DNA from: Arthrobacter sp. ISL-95
Lineage (GTDB): Bacteria; Actinomycetota; Actinomycetes; Actinomycetales; Micrococcaceae
Assembly: GCF_018613695.1 (NCBI RefSeq)
Contig: NZ_JAGGPR010000003.1
Coordinates: forward strand, 186,001-250,000
DNA length: 64,000 nt
Reading direction: 5' to 3'
Part shown: in pieces, positions 8,493 to 16,530 of the stretch
Numbering within the stretch: position 1 is the first letter of the stretch
How the letters are laid out: the number at the start of each line of letters is the position of its first letter
Made by a program: the position numbers and the translations under genes
Notes under the pieces: model-generated
What the model saw: only the letters and a program-made list of their open reading frames with translations
What the model was told of the DNA's origin: nothing
Databases searched by the model: none

Positions 8493-8504
8493 TCACAGCT
8501 GTGA
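8493..8504. promoter_or_regulatory. Palindrome TCACAGCTGTGA upstream of HAD gene
   Basis: A perfect 12-bp palindrome lies in the divergent intergenic space, 31 bp before the HAD gene start. A second GTCACA precedes it at 8483-8488. It lacks the N6 spacer of a CRP site, so the binding protein is unknown. Confidence 0.3.
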
Positions 8505-8535
8505 AGGGAACCTTCGGGACTGACAGAATGGGGAC

Positions 8536-9456
8536 ATGACTCAACCGTTCCAAGGTACTCACCGGACCGCTGCCCGGACGACGCCCGCGCTGGCGCTGTT
8601 GCTGGACGTCGATGGTCCCATCGCCAGCCCTGTAACGCGCGACGTCAAGCCGGACATCATTGCGGACATGGTTGCCTTGGCTTCTGCAGGCATCCCGGTC
8701 ATCTTCAACACGGGCCGCTCGGATGCGTTTATCAGCGAACAGGTCATGGAACCCATGATTGCGGCGGGAATGCCCGCAGACACCGTCATTCACGCTATTT
8801 GCGAAAAGGGCGCCGTCTGGTTCAGCTACACAGCCGAAGGCCCTGGTCCCATCCATGTGGACCACGGGCTCGCCGTGCCCAAAGCCTACGGGGACGATAT
8901 CCGCAGGCTCGTTGCCGAAGACTACTCGGCGCACATGTTTTTCGATGAGACCAAGCGCGCCATGGTTTCGGTGGAGCAGCACGTGGATGTTCCAAGCGCG
9001 GATTACTTGGGCGAGCAGAAACTTTTCGACGCCGATGCCCTGGAAATCATGGGACGCCACGGCCTCAACGCCGCCATCCTGGACCACCATGCGCCGGAGT
9101 CCGATGACACCGCGGACTACCGCCTGGACCCCACCATCATCTCCACGGACATCGAATCCGTCCGCCTGGGCAAGGACCTCGGAGCCAGCCGCGCGGTTGA
9201 ACTCCTGGCAGCGCAAGGCATCACCCCGCTCTCCTGGCGAACCGTGGGTGATTCCCGTACGGACTACGCCATGGCAGACTGGCTTCACCACAACGATCAT
9301 GATGTGAAGCACGTGGATGTTCGGCCGGCAGATGGGGTACCGGTGAAGCCCTACACCATCTTGACGGCAGCCGACCTTGAACTGGCTGATGACGTGATCC
9401 ACGACGACGCCGGCGGCGCATTCCTCCGCAGCTGGCGGGAAGCCCTTTCGATCTAG
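8536..9456 (+). CDS. HAD-superfamily hydrolase
   Basis: The 306-residue cytoplasmic protein has HAD motif I (LLLDVDGPI, first Asp about residue 24, the phospho-acceptor), motif II around the Thr of FNTGRSD, and motif IV GDSRTDYAM, which places the Mg-binding acidic residues. The large cap between motifs II and III suggests a type C2 (Cof-like) sugar-phosphatase architecture. The start MTQPFQGTH follows a GGGG-rich sequence. It is followed about 70 bp later by the Stealth sugar-phosphotransferase gene on the same strand, so the two could share a glycan-related pathway. That link is only positional. Confidence 0.85.
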   Translation: MTQPFQGTHRTAARTTPALALLLDVDGPIASPVTRDVKPDIIADMVALASAGIPVIFNTGRSDAFISEQVMEPMIAAGMPADTVIHAICEKGAVWFSYTAEGPGPIHVDHGLAVPKAYGDDIRRLVAEDYSAHMFFDETKRAMVSVEQHVDVPSADYLGEQKLFDADALEIMGRHGLNAAILDHHAPESDDTADYRLDPTIISTDIESVRLGKDLGASRAVELLAAQGITPLSWRTVGDSRTDYAMADWLHHNDHDVKHVDVRPADGVPVKPYTILTAADLELADDVIHDDAGGAFLRSWREALSI

Positions 9457-9523
9457 GTTCCAGCGCATCATAGTTTTAGAGTCTTAGAGCAACCCGCACC
9501 GCAAAGATCCCGGAGATACAGCC

Positions 9524-11113
9524 ATCACACAAGCACAGGTCGATCCGATTTACCACGGCAGCCCGTCCATCGAAGAGGACACGATTGCTGAGGCGATCTC
9601 GCCTGCCGTCGTCGCGCATCTTAGGCACAGGTCCGACGTCGTCCGTCACCGTGGGCGGTACGCCCTGGTCAACGACGACCTGACCCCGCAACAGGCCATG
9701 GTGTCCGATCTTCTGGCCGTCAGGGCCGCTTTGGACGCTGCAGGGATCGATTTCATCCTGGTGCGCGGAAATGATGAGCGGCCCGTTATCGCCGTTGACT
9801 GGGAGTCACGAAAAGACGTCCGCGAGGCCTTGGTTTCGGCGTTCCGGAACGAGCCTTTCTATTCCATGACCGTGGACGCCAAGAAGAAGACCTCGGTGCT
9901 GGTGGCCGACGGCGAGCTGTCCGCAAACCGGAAATCCCGGATCTTCCGCGTGTACCGGCCGCGCGTCGAGATCGGCGGCGGTCTCTGGTACGGCCCGGCT
10001 TTGGGCGTGCAACTTGAGCTGTGGAGGTTCGAGGGCGACCACTTGGAACTCCCTGTGGAGAATTCCCTGACCCGCCGCACCATGCTGCGTCAGGACGCAG
10101 TGCGCGGCACGGTCCAGCGGCATGGCCTGTCCTGGCCCACCATTGAGAACATGTTCGCTGACCATGCCAGCGACATCGACTTTGACATCGACATCGTTTT
10201 CTCGTGGGTGGACGGCAGCGACCCCGAGTACATCGCCCGGAGGCGTGCACAGCAGGCAGAGGCTGTCCTCGGCGAGGGCGATGACCATGAGGCACGATTC
10301 CGGCAGATCAATGAGCTGAAGTACGCGCTGCGGTCAGTGCACATGTTCGCCCCGTGGATCCGGCGGATCTTCATCGCCACCGACTCCCCCGCACCGGAAT
10401 GGCTGGCCGACCACCCGTCAGTGACCATCGTCCGGAGCGAGGAGTTCTTTGCCGACCCCTCCGTACTGCCCACCCACAATTCACAGGCAGTGGAATGCCA
10501 GCTGCACCACATCAAGGACCTCTCGGAACACTTCCTGTACTCCAATGACGACATGTTCTTTGGCCGTCCCGTGGGTCCTGACATGTTCTTCACGCCGGGC
10601 GGCATTACCAAGTTCATTGAAGCGGACACCCGGATCGGCCTGGGCGAGAACGACGCCGACCGCAGCGGTTTTGAGAACGCAGCCCGTGTGAACCGCAAGC
10701 TGTTGTGGGAGCGCTTCGGCCGGATCACCACCCGGCACCTTGAGCACACCGCGGCGCCACTGCGCAGGAGTGTTGTGGCGCGGATGGAGAAGGAATTCCC
10801 GGCCGAGTTCGCCAAGACTGCCGGGAGCCGGTTCCGGGCCGCGGACAACATCTCCGTGACCAACTCGTTCTACCACTATTACGCCCTGCTCACCGGCCGT
10901 GCCGTCACGCAGACCAGCGCCAAGGTCAGGTATGTGGACTCAACCATGTGGGCCGGGTTGCACTATCTGCCCAAGCTCCTGGCAAAGCGCCACATGGATT
11001 TCTTCTGCCTCAATGACGGCAGCTTCCCCGAGGTTGAGGCAAACGAACGCGCCGACCTGGTGACCGACTTCCTTGAAAAGTACTTCCCCGTCAAGGCGCC
11101 TTGGGAGAAGTAA
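9524..11113 (+). CDS. Stealth-family sugar phosphotransferase
   Basis: Stealth proteins transfer hexose-1-phosphate units in capsule or teichoic-type polymers. The conserved regions appear in order: CR1 ([14 protein letters not shown]), CR2 ([13 protein letters not shown] through [11 protein letters not shown]), CR3 ([16 protein letters not shown] to NSFYHYY) and CR4 (VRYVDSTMW to the end). About 160 residues precede CR1. The first in-frame ATG is at 9698, but coherent coding sequence extends upstream to a stop at 9485 with no ATG, GTG or TTG. The best signal there is ATC at 9524 (read as MTQAQVD), with GGAG 8 bp before it, giving 529 residues. If only canonical starts are used the gene is 9698-11113 (471 residues). 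Its 3' end overlaps the convergent phosphodiesterase gene. Confidence 0.82.
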   Translation: MTQAQVDPIYHGSPSIEEDTIAEAISPAVVAHLRHRSDVVRHRGRYALVNDDLTPQQAMVSDLLAVRAALDAAGIDFILVRGNDERPVIAVDWESRKDVREALVSAFRNEPFYSMTVDAKKKTSVLVADGELSANRKSRIFRVYRPRVEIGGGLWYGPALGVQLELWRFEGDHLELPVENSLTRRTMLRQDAVRGTVQRHGLSWPTIENMFADHASDIDFDIDIVFSWVDGSDPEYIARRRAQQAEAVLGEGDDHEARFRQINELKYALRSVHMFAPWIRRIFIATDSPAPEWLADHPSVTIVRSEEFFADPSVLPTHNSQAVECQLHHIKDLSEHFLYSNDDMFFGRPVGPDMFFTPGGITKFIEADTRIGLGENDADRSGFENAARVNRKLLWERFGRITTRHLEHTAAPLRRSVVARMEKEFPAEFAKTAGSRFRAADNISVTNSFYHYYALLTGRAVTQTSAKVRYVDSTMWAGLHYLPKLLAKRHMDFFCLNDGSFPEVEANERADLVTDFLEKYFPVKAPWEK

Positions 11114-12074
11114 AACCGCCAGGAGAAACCAGCGGAAGCGACGAGGTGTGGGTGCCCGGCGACGTATGGGCCCCTACCCGGGACTCGTGCGGAATACGGA
11201 TCCCGGCCGCCGCCAGCCGCCGCTGAACCTCGGCTGCATCCAGGGTCTCGCCAACGGTGACGCCACCGGACATCGGCACCACCGAGTGCACAATCGTGTG
11301 CTCGTAAACATGGATCATGTTGTACGACTGCGCTCCGTCACGCCCGCGCTGTCCGCCGGCGCGTACTGCCAGGTCCTGGGTGTAACACGTAGCTGAGGCG
11401 ACCGACACAGGGATTCCGGCGAAGCTCGCCGTCGTCGAGTAGTGCAGATGGCCACCCAGGATGGTGCGGACATCCGTATTACGCACGACGGCGGCCAGTG
11501 CGGCTTGGCCCCGCAACTCCACCAGGACGGCGAGGTCCTGCACGCACGGGACGGGCGGGTGGTGGAGAGCCAGGATGGTGCCGTCCGGGGCCGGCGTTGC
11601 CAACTCGGCCTCCAACCACTCCAGCTGCGATTCTGAAAGTTCACCGTAGTGATGGCCGGGGACCGTAGTGTCCAGCGTGATGATGCGAAGTCCGTTGACG
11701 AAGTAGCTGCGGTCCACGGGATCCTGTGGCTTGCTGGCCGCAGAGGCGTCGGCGAACGCTGAACGGAAGTTTGCCCGGTTGTCATGGTTACCCATGGCCC
11801 AAATGGCTTTGGCTCCCAGCGACGCGCAGAGGGGTTCAATCATCTCGCGGAGATGCTCGTAGGCTTCCAGCTCGCCCTTGTCGGCGAGGTCTCCGGTGAA
11901 AATGATGGCCTCGGGCCGGATCTTCGAGGCGATGATTTGCTCGCAGATCTCCCTGAGCCTGGCTGCACTGTCTACCGAGCCGTGAAGTGTGCCGGGACCA
12001 CCCACCAGGTGAAGATCGCTCAGGTGCAAAAGCACATGACCTGGTTTGGGGTATTCGGCCTCGATGAGCTCCAT
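11091..12074 (-). CDS. Metallophosphoesterase, CpdA-like cyclic-nucleotide phosphodiesterase
   Basis: The 327-residue protein carries the full dinuclear-metal phosphoesterase signature: [39 protein letters not shown] and LGGHLHYS. This order is the class III cyclic nucleotide phosphodiesterase (CpdA/Icc/Rv0805) pattern, so 3',5'-cAMP or another phosphodiester is the probable substrate. There is no signal peptide. The C-terminal tail (about residues 285-327) is Ser/Thr/Pro-rich and probably disordered. Its last 23 bp overlap the 3' end of the convergent Stealth gene, an arrangement that could make the two messages form a short duplex. Confidence 0.87.
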   Translation of the reverse strand: MELIEAEYPKPGHVLLHLSDLHLVGGPGTLHGSVDSAARLREICEQIIASKIRPEAIIFTGDLADKGELEAYEHLREMIEPLCASLGAKAIWAMGNHDNRANFRSAFADASAASKPQDPVDRSYFVNGLRIITLDTTVPGHHYGELSESQLEWLEAELATPAPDGTILALHHPPVPCVQDLAVLVELRGQAALAAVVRNTDVRTILGGHLHYSTTASFAGIPVSVASATCYTQDLAVRAGGQRGRDGAQSYNMIHVYEHTIVHSVVPMSGGVTVGETLDAAEVQRRLAAAGIRIPHESRVGAHTSPGTHTSSLPLVSPGGFTSPKAP

Positions 12075-12217
12075 AGCTTCGCCTTAGCGTTGGGTGGGAG
12101 ACGGCTTCTCCCGTGTCATTCCAGTAGTTCCAATCCAACCAGACAACAAGCCAACAACTGGCTAACTTCCGGCGGAATGTTGGAAAATTACTTTTCTCCC
12201 TTCAGGATCAGCGGCCT

Positions 12218-12700
12218 TTACACCAGTGCTTCTTCCACTGCTTTCATCAGGTCTTCGGAGTCAGGCTCCACTGCGGATGGGAACCTCGCCACAAGTTCAC
12301 CCTCACGGTTTATGACGAACTTTTCGAAGTTCCACTTCACCTTGGCCGGTTGCCCCTCTTCGTCCCGGGCCAGCTCCGCGAACAAGGGATGTTGCTGCTT
12401 GCCCAGGACGTTGGCCTTGCTGGTCAGCGGGAAGGACACACCGAAGTTCCGCTCGCAGAATTCTGCGATCTCGTGGTCCGCACCCGGCTCCTGCCCGCCA
12501 AACTGGTTGCACGGCACCCCGAGGATCTCCAGACCCTGGCCGCGGTACTTGCCGTACAGTTCCTCGAGACCTGCGTACTGGCGCGTGAAGCCGCACTCGG
12601 AAGCGACATTTACCACCAAGACCGCCTTGCCCTCGAAGCGGCCGAAGTCACCTTCGGTGCCATCGTTGAACGTGAGGGGAATGCTGTACAGGCTGGTCAT
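12218..12700 (-). CDS. Glutathione peroxidase family (thioredoxin-dependent type)
   Basis: The 160-residue protein has the GPx active-site motif NVASECGFT with Cys at residue 36, and the second motif GVPCNQFGGQEPG, which supplies the catalytic Gln and a resolving Cys (about residue 64). The third motif VKWNFEKF supplies Trp and Asn. The active site uses Cys rather than selenocysteine. Actinobacteria generally lack glutathione, so reduction by thioredoxin or mycothiol systems is likely. Length is typical for the bacterial BtuE-like group. It reduces hydroperoxides in the cytoplasm. It stands alone, with 143 bp to the next minus-strand gene. Confidence 0.92.
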   Translation of the reverse strand: MTSLYSIPLTFNDGTEGDFGRFEGKAVLVVNVASECGFTRQYAGLEELYGKYRGQGLEILGVPCNQFGGQEPGADHEIAEFCERNFGVSFPLTSKANVLGKQQHPLFAELARDEEGQPAKVKWNFEKFVINREGELVARFPSAVEPDSEDLMKAVEEALV

Positions 12701-12777
12701 GGGATTCGCTTCCTGACGACGTCGTCTGGCGGGATTGCCGCAGTCGAGTTTACGGGAGCTGGCGTGGGCCGCGAAAC

Positions 12778-14394
12778 CTAGGGCGTCGGAAGGATGAGCG
12801 AGGACAACGGCACAATAACACCGTCCGGCCGCTGGACCAGGTCCGGGGCGATCAGGATGTATCCGGGCGGAAGGATCACTGCCGGCAGCGACGTCGGAAG
12901 TACCGCGGCGGGCGAGGTTGTCGGTGCCACCGGAGGGGCCGGAGGGGCCGGAGGGGCCGGAGCTACCGGGACGACGGCCTGGCTAACCACTGGTGCCGGC
13001 GCAACAGGTGCTGGTGCAACAACCGCGGGCGCAACAGGTGCTGGTGCAACAACCGCGGGCGCCACGGGTGCGGGTGCAACAACAGCCGGCACCACAGGCG
13101 ATTGCAGGGACGGCACCAGCGGGGTCGTAGTCAACGCCGGCGGTACGGTGCTGGTACCCGGAGCGCTGGTCGACGGCGGTGGCGTGCTGGTTCCAGTCGG
13201 TGTCGGCGTCGCTGTGGTGGTCGGAGTCGGCGTTGGTGTTGGTGTTGCAGTAGTTGTCGGGGTTGGCGTGGCAGTAGTTGTCGGCGTCGGCGTTGCCGTC
13301 ACAGAAGGTGTGGGCGTCGACGTCGTGGTTTGAACCGGCGGCGTGGTGGCAGGCGGGTTGGTGGCAGGCGTCGTGGTGACCGGTGGAGTGGTGCCACCAG
13401 AGCTGCCCGGCGGGGTGGTGCCGGACGGGGTGGTGCCGGACGGAGTGGTGCCGGACGGAGCGGCGGGTGGAACCGGAAGCGGTTCGTCGTTTTCGTGCTC
13501 TCCACCAATGACAGCCCGGGTGGTGCCGTCGGCTACCGGTACAGCCCACTGCGGAGTGGCCGAAGCGCCTGTACCCACGCCGGGCTGGTAGTTCACCATG
13601 GTGATGGTCTGCAGCGGATCAATCTGCCGCATAGCTAGGTAGGTCCAGCCGTTGGGGTTGGTGTGTAGCCCGTTAACGATCGTCTCGAAGTGGAGGTGGC
13701 AGCCCGTGGACCAGCCGGTGGTCCCGACCTCTGCAATGACCTCGCCTACCCGCACCGATTGGCCCTGAGTGACGCCGATTGCCTGGAGGTGGTTGTAGGT
13801 GGTGACCAGGCCGTTGCCGTGCTCGATTTCCACCCGGTTTCCACCGCCCCAGATGTGCCAGCCGACCGCCCTGACAACTCCGGCGTCGGCAGCGTAGACG
13901 CGCGTTCCGCAGGCGGCTGCGTAGTCCTGACCCCAGTGGAACTCGCCTGCCAGCCCGGTCAATGGGCTGTAGCGGTAACCATAGGGCGAACTCGGGTTGA
14001 GAACTTCAAGGGGCGCGTACAGAGCCCCTGCCGGCGGGCGGGACATGCCTGCGGAGGCAACGGTGAGGCCTGTGGAGCCGTCTTTGCTGACAGTGCGGAC
14101 CACGGCGCGGTCAAAATAGACCATGGGCGTGCCGGCAACCTGCCGGGGTGGTTCCAGGGTGGGGTCGATGACCAGGGTCTCGGCGTCCGGTGGCGTCAGT
14201 GTGCCCAGAGCAGTTGGTTCCACCACACCCTGCGCCAGTGCTCCGCCCTCGGAGCTGCTGGAGACAGCGTTCAGGGGTTGGAAGCCAAACGCGAAGAAGG
14301 CAAGGACCGCGAGGCTTCCAGCGATCAGAACGCGATGGAACCCTACGGTGCGGATCAGTTTTACTGCCCGGTCTGATTCATGATGCTTGCCCAC
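12778..14394 (-). CDS. Membrane-anchored M23 (LytM-type) peptidase with low-complexity tail
   Basis: I place the start at GTG 14392-14394, where GGGGAG precedes it by 6 bp; this gives 538 residues. After a short basic stretch comes one hydrophobic segment (about residues 18-40), then the M23 domain (about 130-270) with HWGQD and HLHFE zinc-ligand motifs and a TTYNHL segment, as in lysostaphin/LytM cell-wall endopeptidases. The C-terminal half is a low-complexity tail: PSGTT repeats, TPTPTTTA repeats, then VAPAPVAPAV repeats, ending in a conserved-looking PAVILPPGYILIAPD segment. The tail probably spans or decorates the cell wall. The DNA encoding it (12985-13430) is a tandem-repeat tract prone to length change. 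Confidence 0.85.
   Translation of the reverse strand: MGKHHESDRAVKLIRTVGFHRVLIAGSLAVLAFFAFGFQPLNAVSSSSEGGALAQGVVEPTALGTLTPPDAETLVIDPTLEPPRQVAGTPMVYFDRAVVRTVSKDGSTGLTVASAGMSRPPAGALYAPLEVLNPSSPYGYRYSPLTGLAGEFHWGQDYAAACGTRVYAADAGVVRAVGWHIWGGGNRVEIEHGNGLVTTYNHLQAIGVTQGQSVRVGEVIAEVGTTGWSTGCHLHFETIVNGLHTNPNGWTYLAMRQIDPLQTITMVNYQPGVGTGASATPQWAVPVADGTTRAVIGGEHENDEPLPVPPAAPSGTTPSGTTPSGTTPPGSSGGTTPPVTTTPATNPPATTPPVQTTTSTPTPSVTATPTPTTTATPTPTTTATPTPTPTPTTTATPTPTGTSTPPPSTSAPGTSTVPPALTTTPLVPSLQSPVVPAVVAPAPVAPAVVAPAPVAPAVVAPAPVAPAPVVSQAVVPVAPAPPAPPAPPVAPTTSPAAVLPTSLPAVILPPGYILIAPDLVQRPDGVIVPLSSLILPTP
12985..13460. repeat. Intragenic tandem repeats encoding Pro/Thr/Ala tail
   Basis: Near-identical 30-bp units with the core GCAACAGGTGCTGGTGCAAC recur from 12999, followed by GTTGGCGTGGCAGTAGTTGT-type units (13220-13310) and 15-bp GGAGTGGTGCCGGAC units (13420-13460). 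They encode the M23 peptidase tail. Confidence 0.8.
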
Positions 14395-14549
14395 AAAACA
14401 CTCCCCAAAGACAGCGGCACCAAACCCCAGCCTGGCGTGCAAGCACCATTGTTGCCGGTATCAGGGGAGAAATAAAGGCTTCACGGGCGCCTTCTGCCGA
14501 AAGGTTGGCTCAGTTTTGGCTCAAGAATCTTGAGCTTTGGTTTCGGCGG

Positions 14550-14945
14550 CTAGGAGCCCAGGTTTTCCTTGAGCAACGCGCGGTGCTCGACGGCGGCATT
14601 GGCGTGGAGCGCGCGGCCCTCCTCAGTGAGTTCCAGGAAGAGGGACCGGCGATCGTCCACGCAAGTTTGGCGGGACACCAGGCCCGCTTTTTCGAGCCTG
14701 TCCACCACCTTGGAGACGGCGCTCTGCGTCATAGGGGTGCGCTCCCCCAAGGCCTTCATCCGGCACGCAGACTCTTCGCTTTCGGCTACGAGGTCCAGTA
14801 TTTCGAACTCATTGAGTCCAATGTCGAATTTGGCTTCCAGCGCGCGATCGATCGCTCCTGCGGTGCGGAAGTAGGAGTTTTGGATGCTGCGCCACTGTTC
14901 CACCAATTGGCGGTCATGCAGTTGACGGTCACGCGTCGTTGCCAT
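14550..14945 (-). CDS. MarR-family regulator
   Basis: The 131-residue protein has the winged-helix MarR fold: LNEFEILDLVAE, then TPMTQSAVSKVVDRLEKAGL (recognition helix), then the wing QTCVDDRRSLFLELTEEGR. Size and motif order are standard. It is divergently transcribed from a DHA2 drug-efflux gene 98 bp away, and palindromic ATGAnnnnTCAT sites lie between them, so it most likely represses that transporter and relieves repression on binding its substrates. The start ATG has no Shine-Dalgarno but a TAGAAT box 6 bp upstream, consistent with a leaderless mRNA. Confidence 0.9.
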   Translation of the reverse strand: MATTRDRQLHDRQLVEQWRSIQNSYFRTAGAIDRALEAKFDIGLNEFEILDLVAESEESACRMKALGERTPMTQSAVSKVVDRLEKAGLVSRQTCVDDRRSLFLELTEEGRALHANAAVEHRALLKENLGS

Positions 14946-14951
14946 GCCCTG

Positions 14952-14957
14952 ATTCTA
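14952..14957 (-). promoter_or_regulatory. -10 element of marR, leaderless geometry
   Basis: On the minus strand TAGAAT ends 6 bp before the start ATG. TGGATT lies 17 bp further upstream as a weak -35. Confidence 0.45.
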
Positions 14958-14989
14958 GTTCATTACGCCGTTAGAATCCACGTCATAAG

Positions 14990-15001
14990 ATGACACATCA
15001 T
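14990..15001. promoter_or_regulatory. Imperfect MarR-type operator
   Basis: ATGACACATCAT repeats the outer bases (ATGA...TCAT) of the perfect palindrome centred 27 bp away. It lies between the two divergent promoters. Confidence 0.45.
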
Positions 15002-15006
15002 ATTCC

Positions 15007-15035
15007 TTGTCATTGAATGACGCGTCATGTACATT
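15007..15035 (+). promoter_or_regulatory. Promoter of the MFS efflux gene
   Basis: TTGTCA (15007-15012) and TACATT (15030-15035) are separated by exactly 17 bp. The start ATG at 15043 lies 7 bp after the -10 and has no Shine-Dalgarno, so the message is probably leaderless. Confidence 0.65.
15017..15028. promoter_or_regulatory. 12-bp perfect palindromic MarR operator
   Basis: ATGACGCGTCAT lies entirely within the 17-bp spacer of the efflux-gene promoter, which is ideal for steric repression by the divergent MarR protein. Confidence 0.65.
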
Positions 15036-15042
15036 CAAAATC

Positions 15043-16485
15043 ATGACATCACCCACCACCCTCAAAACCTCAACTGAGCCGCCTTTGGTCACAGCCGTTC
15101 ACTGGACCCGCGCCCAGTGGCTGCTGCTCATGGTTGTGTGCACCGTCCTGGCGTTGGACGGACTGGACGTCTCCATGGTCGGCGTTGCGCTGCCCTCCAT
15201 CGGGCAGGAACTCAACCTGGGAACCGACTCCCTGCAGTGGATAGTCTCCGCCTACGTCCTCGGCTACGGGAGCCTGCTGCTCCTGGGCGGCCGCCTGGCG
15301 GACCTGTTGGGCCGGCGTCGAATCTTCCTCATCGCGTTGACGGTCTTCGCCGCGGCGTCCTTGCTTGGCGGGCTGGTGGACGACCCCGCCATCCTGATCG
15401 CTACGCGGTTCATCAAGGGACTGGCCGCCGCGTTCACCGCACCCACCGGGTTCTCCATCATCACCACCAACTTCGCCGAAGGCCGCGAGCGCAACAAGGC
15501 GTTGTCCATCTTCACCACGTTCGGTGCCAGCGGCTTCTCGCTGGGCCTGGTGGTGGGCGGCCTGATGACCAGCCTGAGTTGGCGTTTTACGTTCCTCGTC
15601 TCGGTGCCCATCGCCGTCGTCGTTGTCCTTTTAGGCATGAAGTTCATCCCCAAGGACAAACCATCGGCGGAGAACAGCGGGCACGATCTCTGGGGAGCCG
15701 TGACCCTCGCGCTGGGCATGCTTGGCCTCGTGTACACCTTGGTTTCAGCACCGGAGCAGGGCTGGGGATCTGTGGCAACAATCGCCGGATTCGCAGTGTC
15801 CATCGCCGTGCTGGCTGCCTTCGCGGTGATCGAGAACAAGGTCAAGCATCCCCTGATCCGCTTCAGCATCCTCAAGGAAGGCTGGGTGGCCAAGGCAAAC
15901 CTCAGCGCGGTGGGGCTGTTCGGCTCCTACCTCAGTTTCCAGTTCATCGTCACCATGTACCTCCAGTCGGTGCTGGGCTGGACGCCCCTGGGGATGGCGT
16001 TGGCCCTGCTGCCGGCAGGTCTGTTGGTGGCTACCAGTGCCCCGTTTGCAGACCGCCTCATTGAGAAGTTCGGCGCAACACAACTGATCCTGACCGGGCT
16101 CACGGCGCTTGGCCTGGGGTATGTCCTGTTCCTCCGGGTGGGTACCACGCCAAATTACGTGTTGGACATCCTGCCGTCGGTGGTCCTGCTGGGTATCGGT
16201 TTCGCGCTGGCGTTCCCGTCCATCAACGTCCAGGCGACTGCCGGGATCAAGGACTCCGAACAAGGGCTGGCTGCCGGTTTGATCCAGACCAGCACCCAAG
16301 TGGGAGCCGCCCTGGTTCTGGCGGTCACCACGGCCTTGGTCAGCGGTCACGGTCAGGCAGCCGGAACCGTCAGCGCCCAAGCCATGCTGGAACAGTACCG
16401 TCCGGGCCTGATCCTCAGTGCCGCCGTCGCCATCGCCGCGCTGCTCGTGGCGGCAGCACCGAAACGGCGCCGCGTCCGCAGCTAG
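15043..16485 (+). CDS. DHA2-family (14-TM) MFS drug efflux transporter
   Basis: The 480-residue protein has about 14 hydrophobic segments. It carries the MFS motif LDGLDVSMVGVALPSIGQEL in the first membrane helix and GGRLADLLGRRRIF (motif A) after the second, the pattern of EmrB/QacA proton-coupled multidrug exporters. I chose ATG 15043 (MTSPTTLK) rather than the upstream TTG at 15007, because that TTG is part of the promoter -35 box. The gene is divergent from a MarR regulator and its promoter contains a palindromic operator. The substrate is unknown but probably a toxic aromatic or drug-like compound. A perfect 32-bp palindrome follows the stop. Confidence 0.9.
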   Translation: MTSPTTLKTSTEPPLVTAVHWTRAQWLLLMVVCTVLALDGLDVSMVGVALPSIGQELNLGTDSLQWIVSAYVLGYGSLLLLGGRLADLLGRRRIFLIALTVFAAASLLGGLVDDPAILIATRFIKGLAAAFTAPTGFSIITTNFAEGRERNKALSIFTTFGASGFSLGLVVGGLMTSLSWRFTFLVSVPIAVVVVLLGMKFIPKDKPSAENSGHDLWGAVTLALGMLGLVYTLVSAPEQGWGSVATIAGFAVSIAVLAAFAVIENKVKHPLIRFSILKEGWVAKANLSAVGLFGSYLSFQFIVTMYLQSVLGWTPLGMALALLPAGLLVATSAPFADRLIEKFGATQLILTGLTALGLGYVLFLRVGTTPNYVLDILPSVVLLGIGFALAFPSINVQATAGIKDSEQGLAAGLIQTSTQVGAALVLAVTTALVSGHGQAAGTVSAQAMLEQYRPGLILSAAVAIAALLVAAAPKRRRVRS

Positions 16486-16490
16486 CCCCA

Positions 16491-16522
16491 GCTTTGGCTC
16501 CCCTGTACAGGGGAGCCAAAGC
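16491..16522. terminator. Perfect 32-bp uninterrupted palindrome
   Basis: Bases 16491-16506 and 16507-16522 are exact reverse complements with no loop. It starts 5 bp after the MFS stop and ends just before the ribosome-binding site of the next gene. As RNA it would form a long hairpin able to terminate or attenuate readthrough. Confidence 0.6.
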
Positions 16523-16530
16523 GAGGTCTC

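Noticed and set aside
8493..8504. CRP-type cAMP receptor site
   Set aside because: TCACAGCTGTGA has the half-sites in inverted order and no N6 spacer, so it does not fit the CRP consensus TGTGA-N6-TCACA.
8467..9471. A 334-codon frame antisense to the HAD gene
   Set aside because: The HAD gene on the plus strand has motifs I, II and IV; the opposite frame has none.
12794..13333. A Gly/Ala/Thr-repeat protein (GATGAGATTAG-like) on the plus strand, resembling PE_PGRS sequences
   Set aside because: It is the antisense of the Pro/Thr/Ala-rich tail of the M23 peptidase; repeats in one strand always give repeats in the other.
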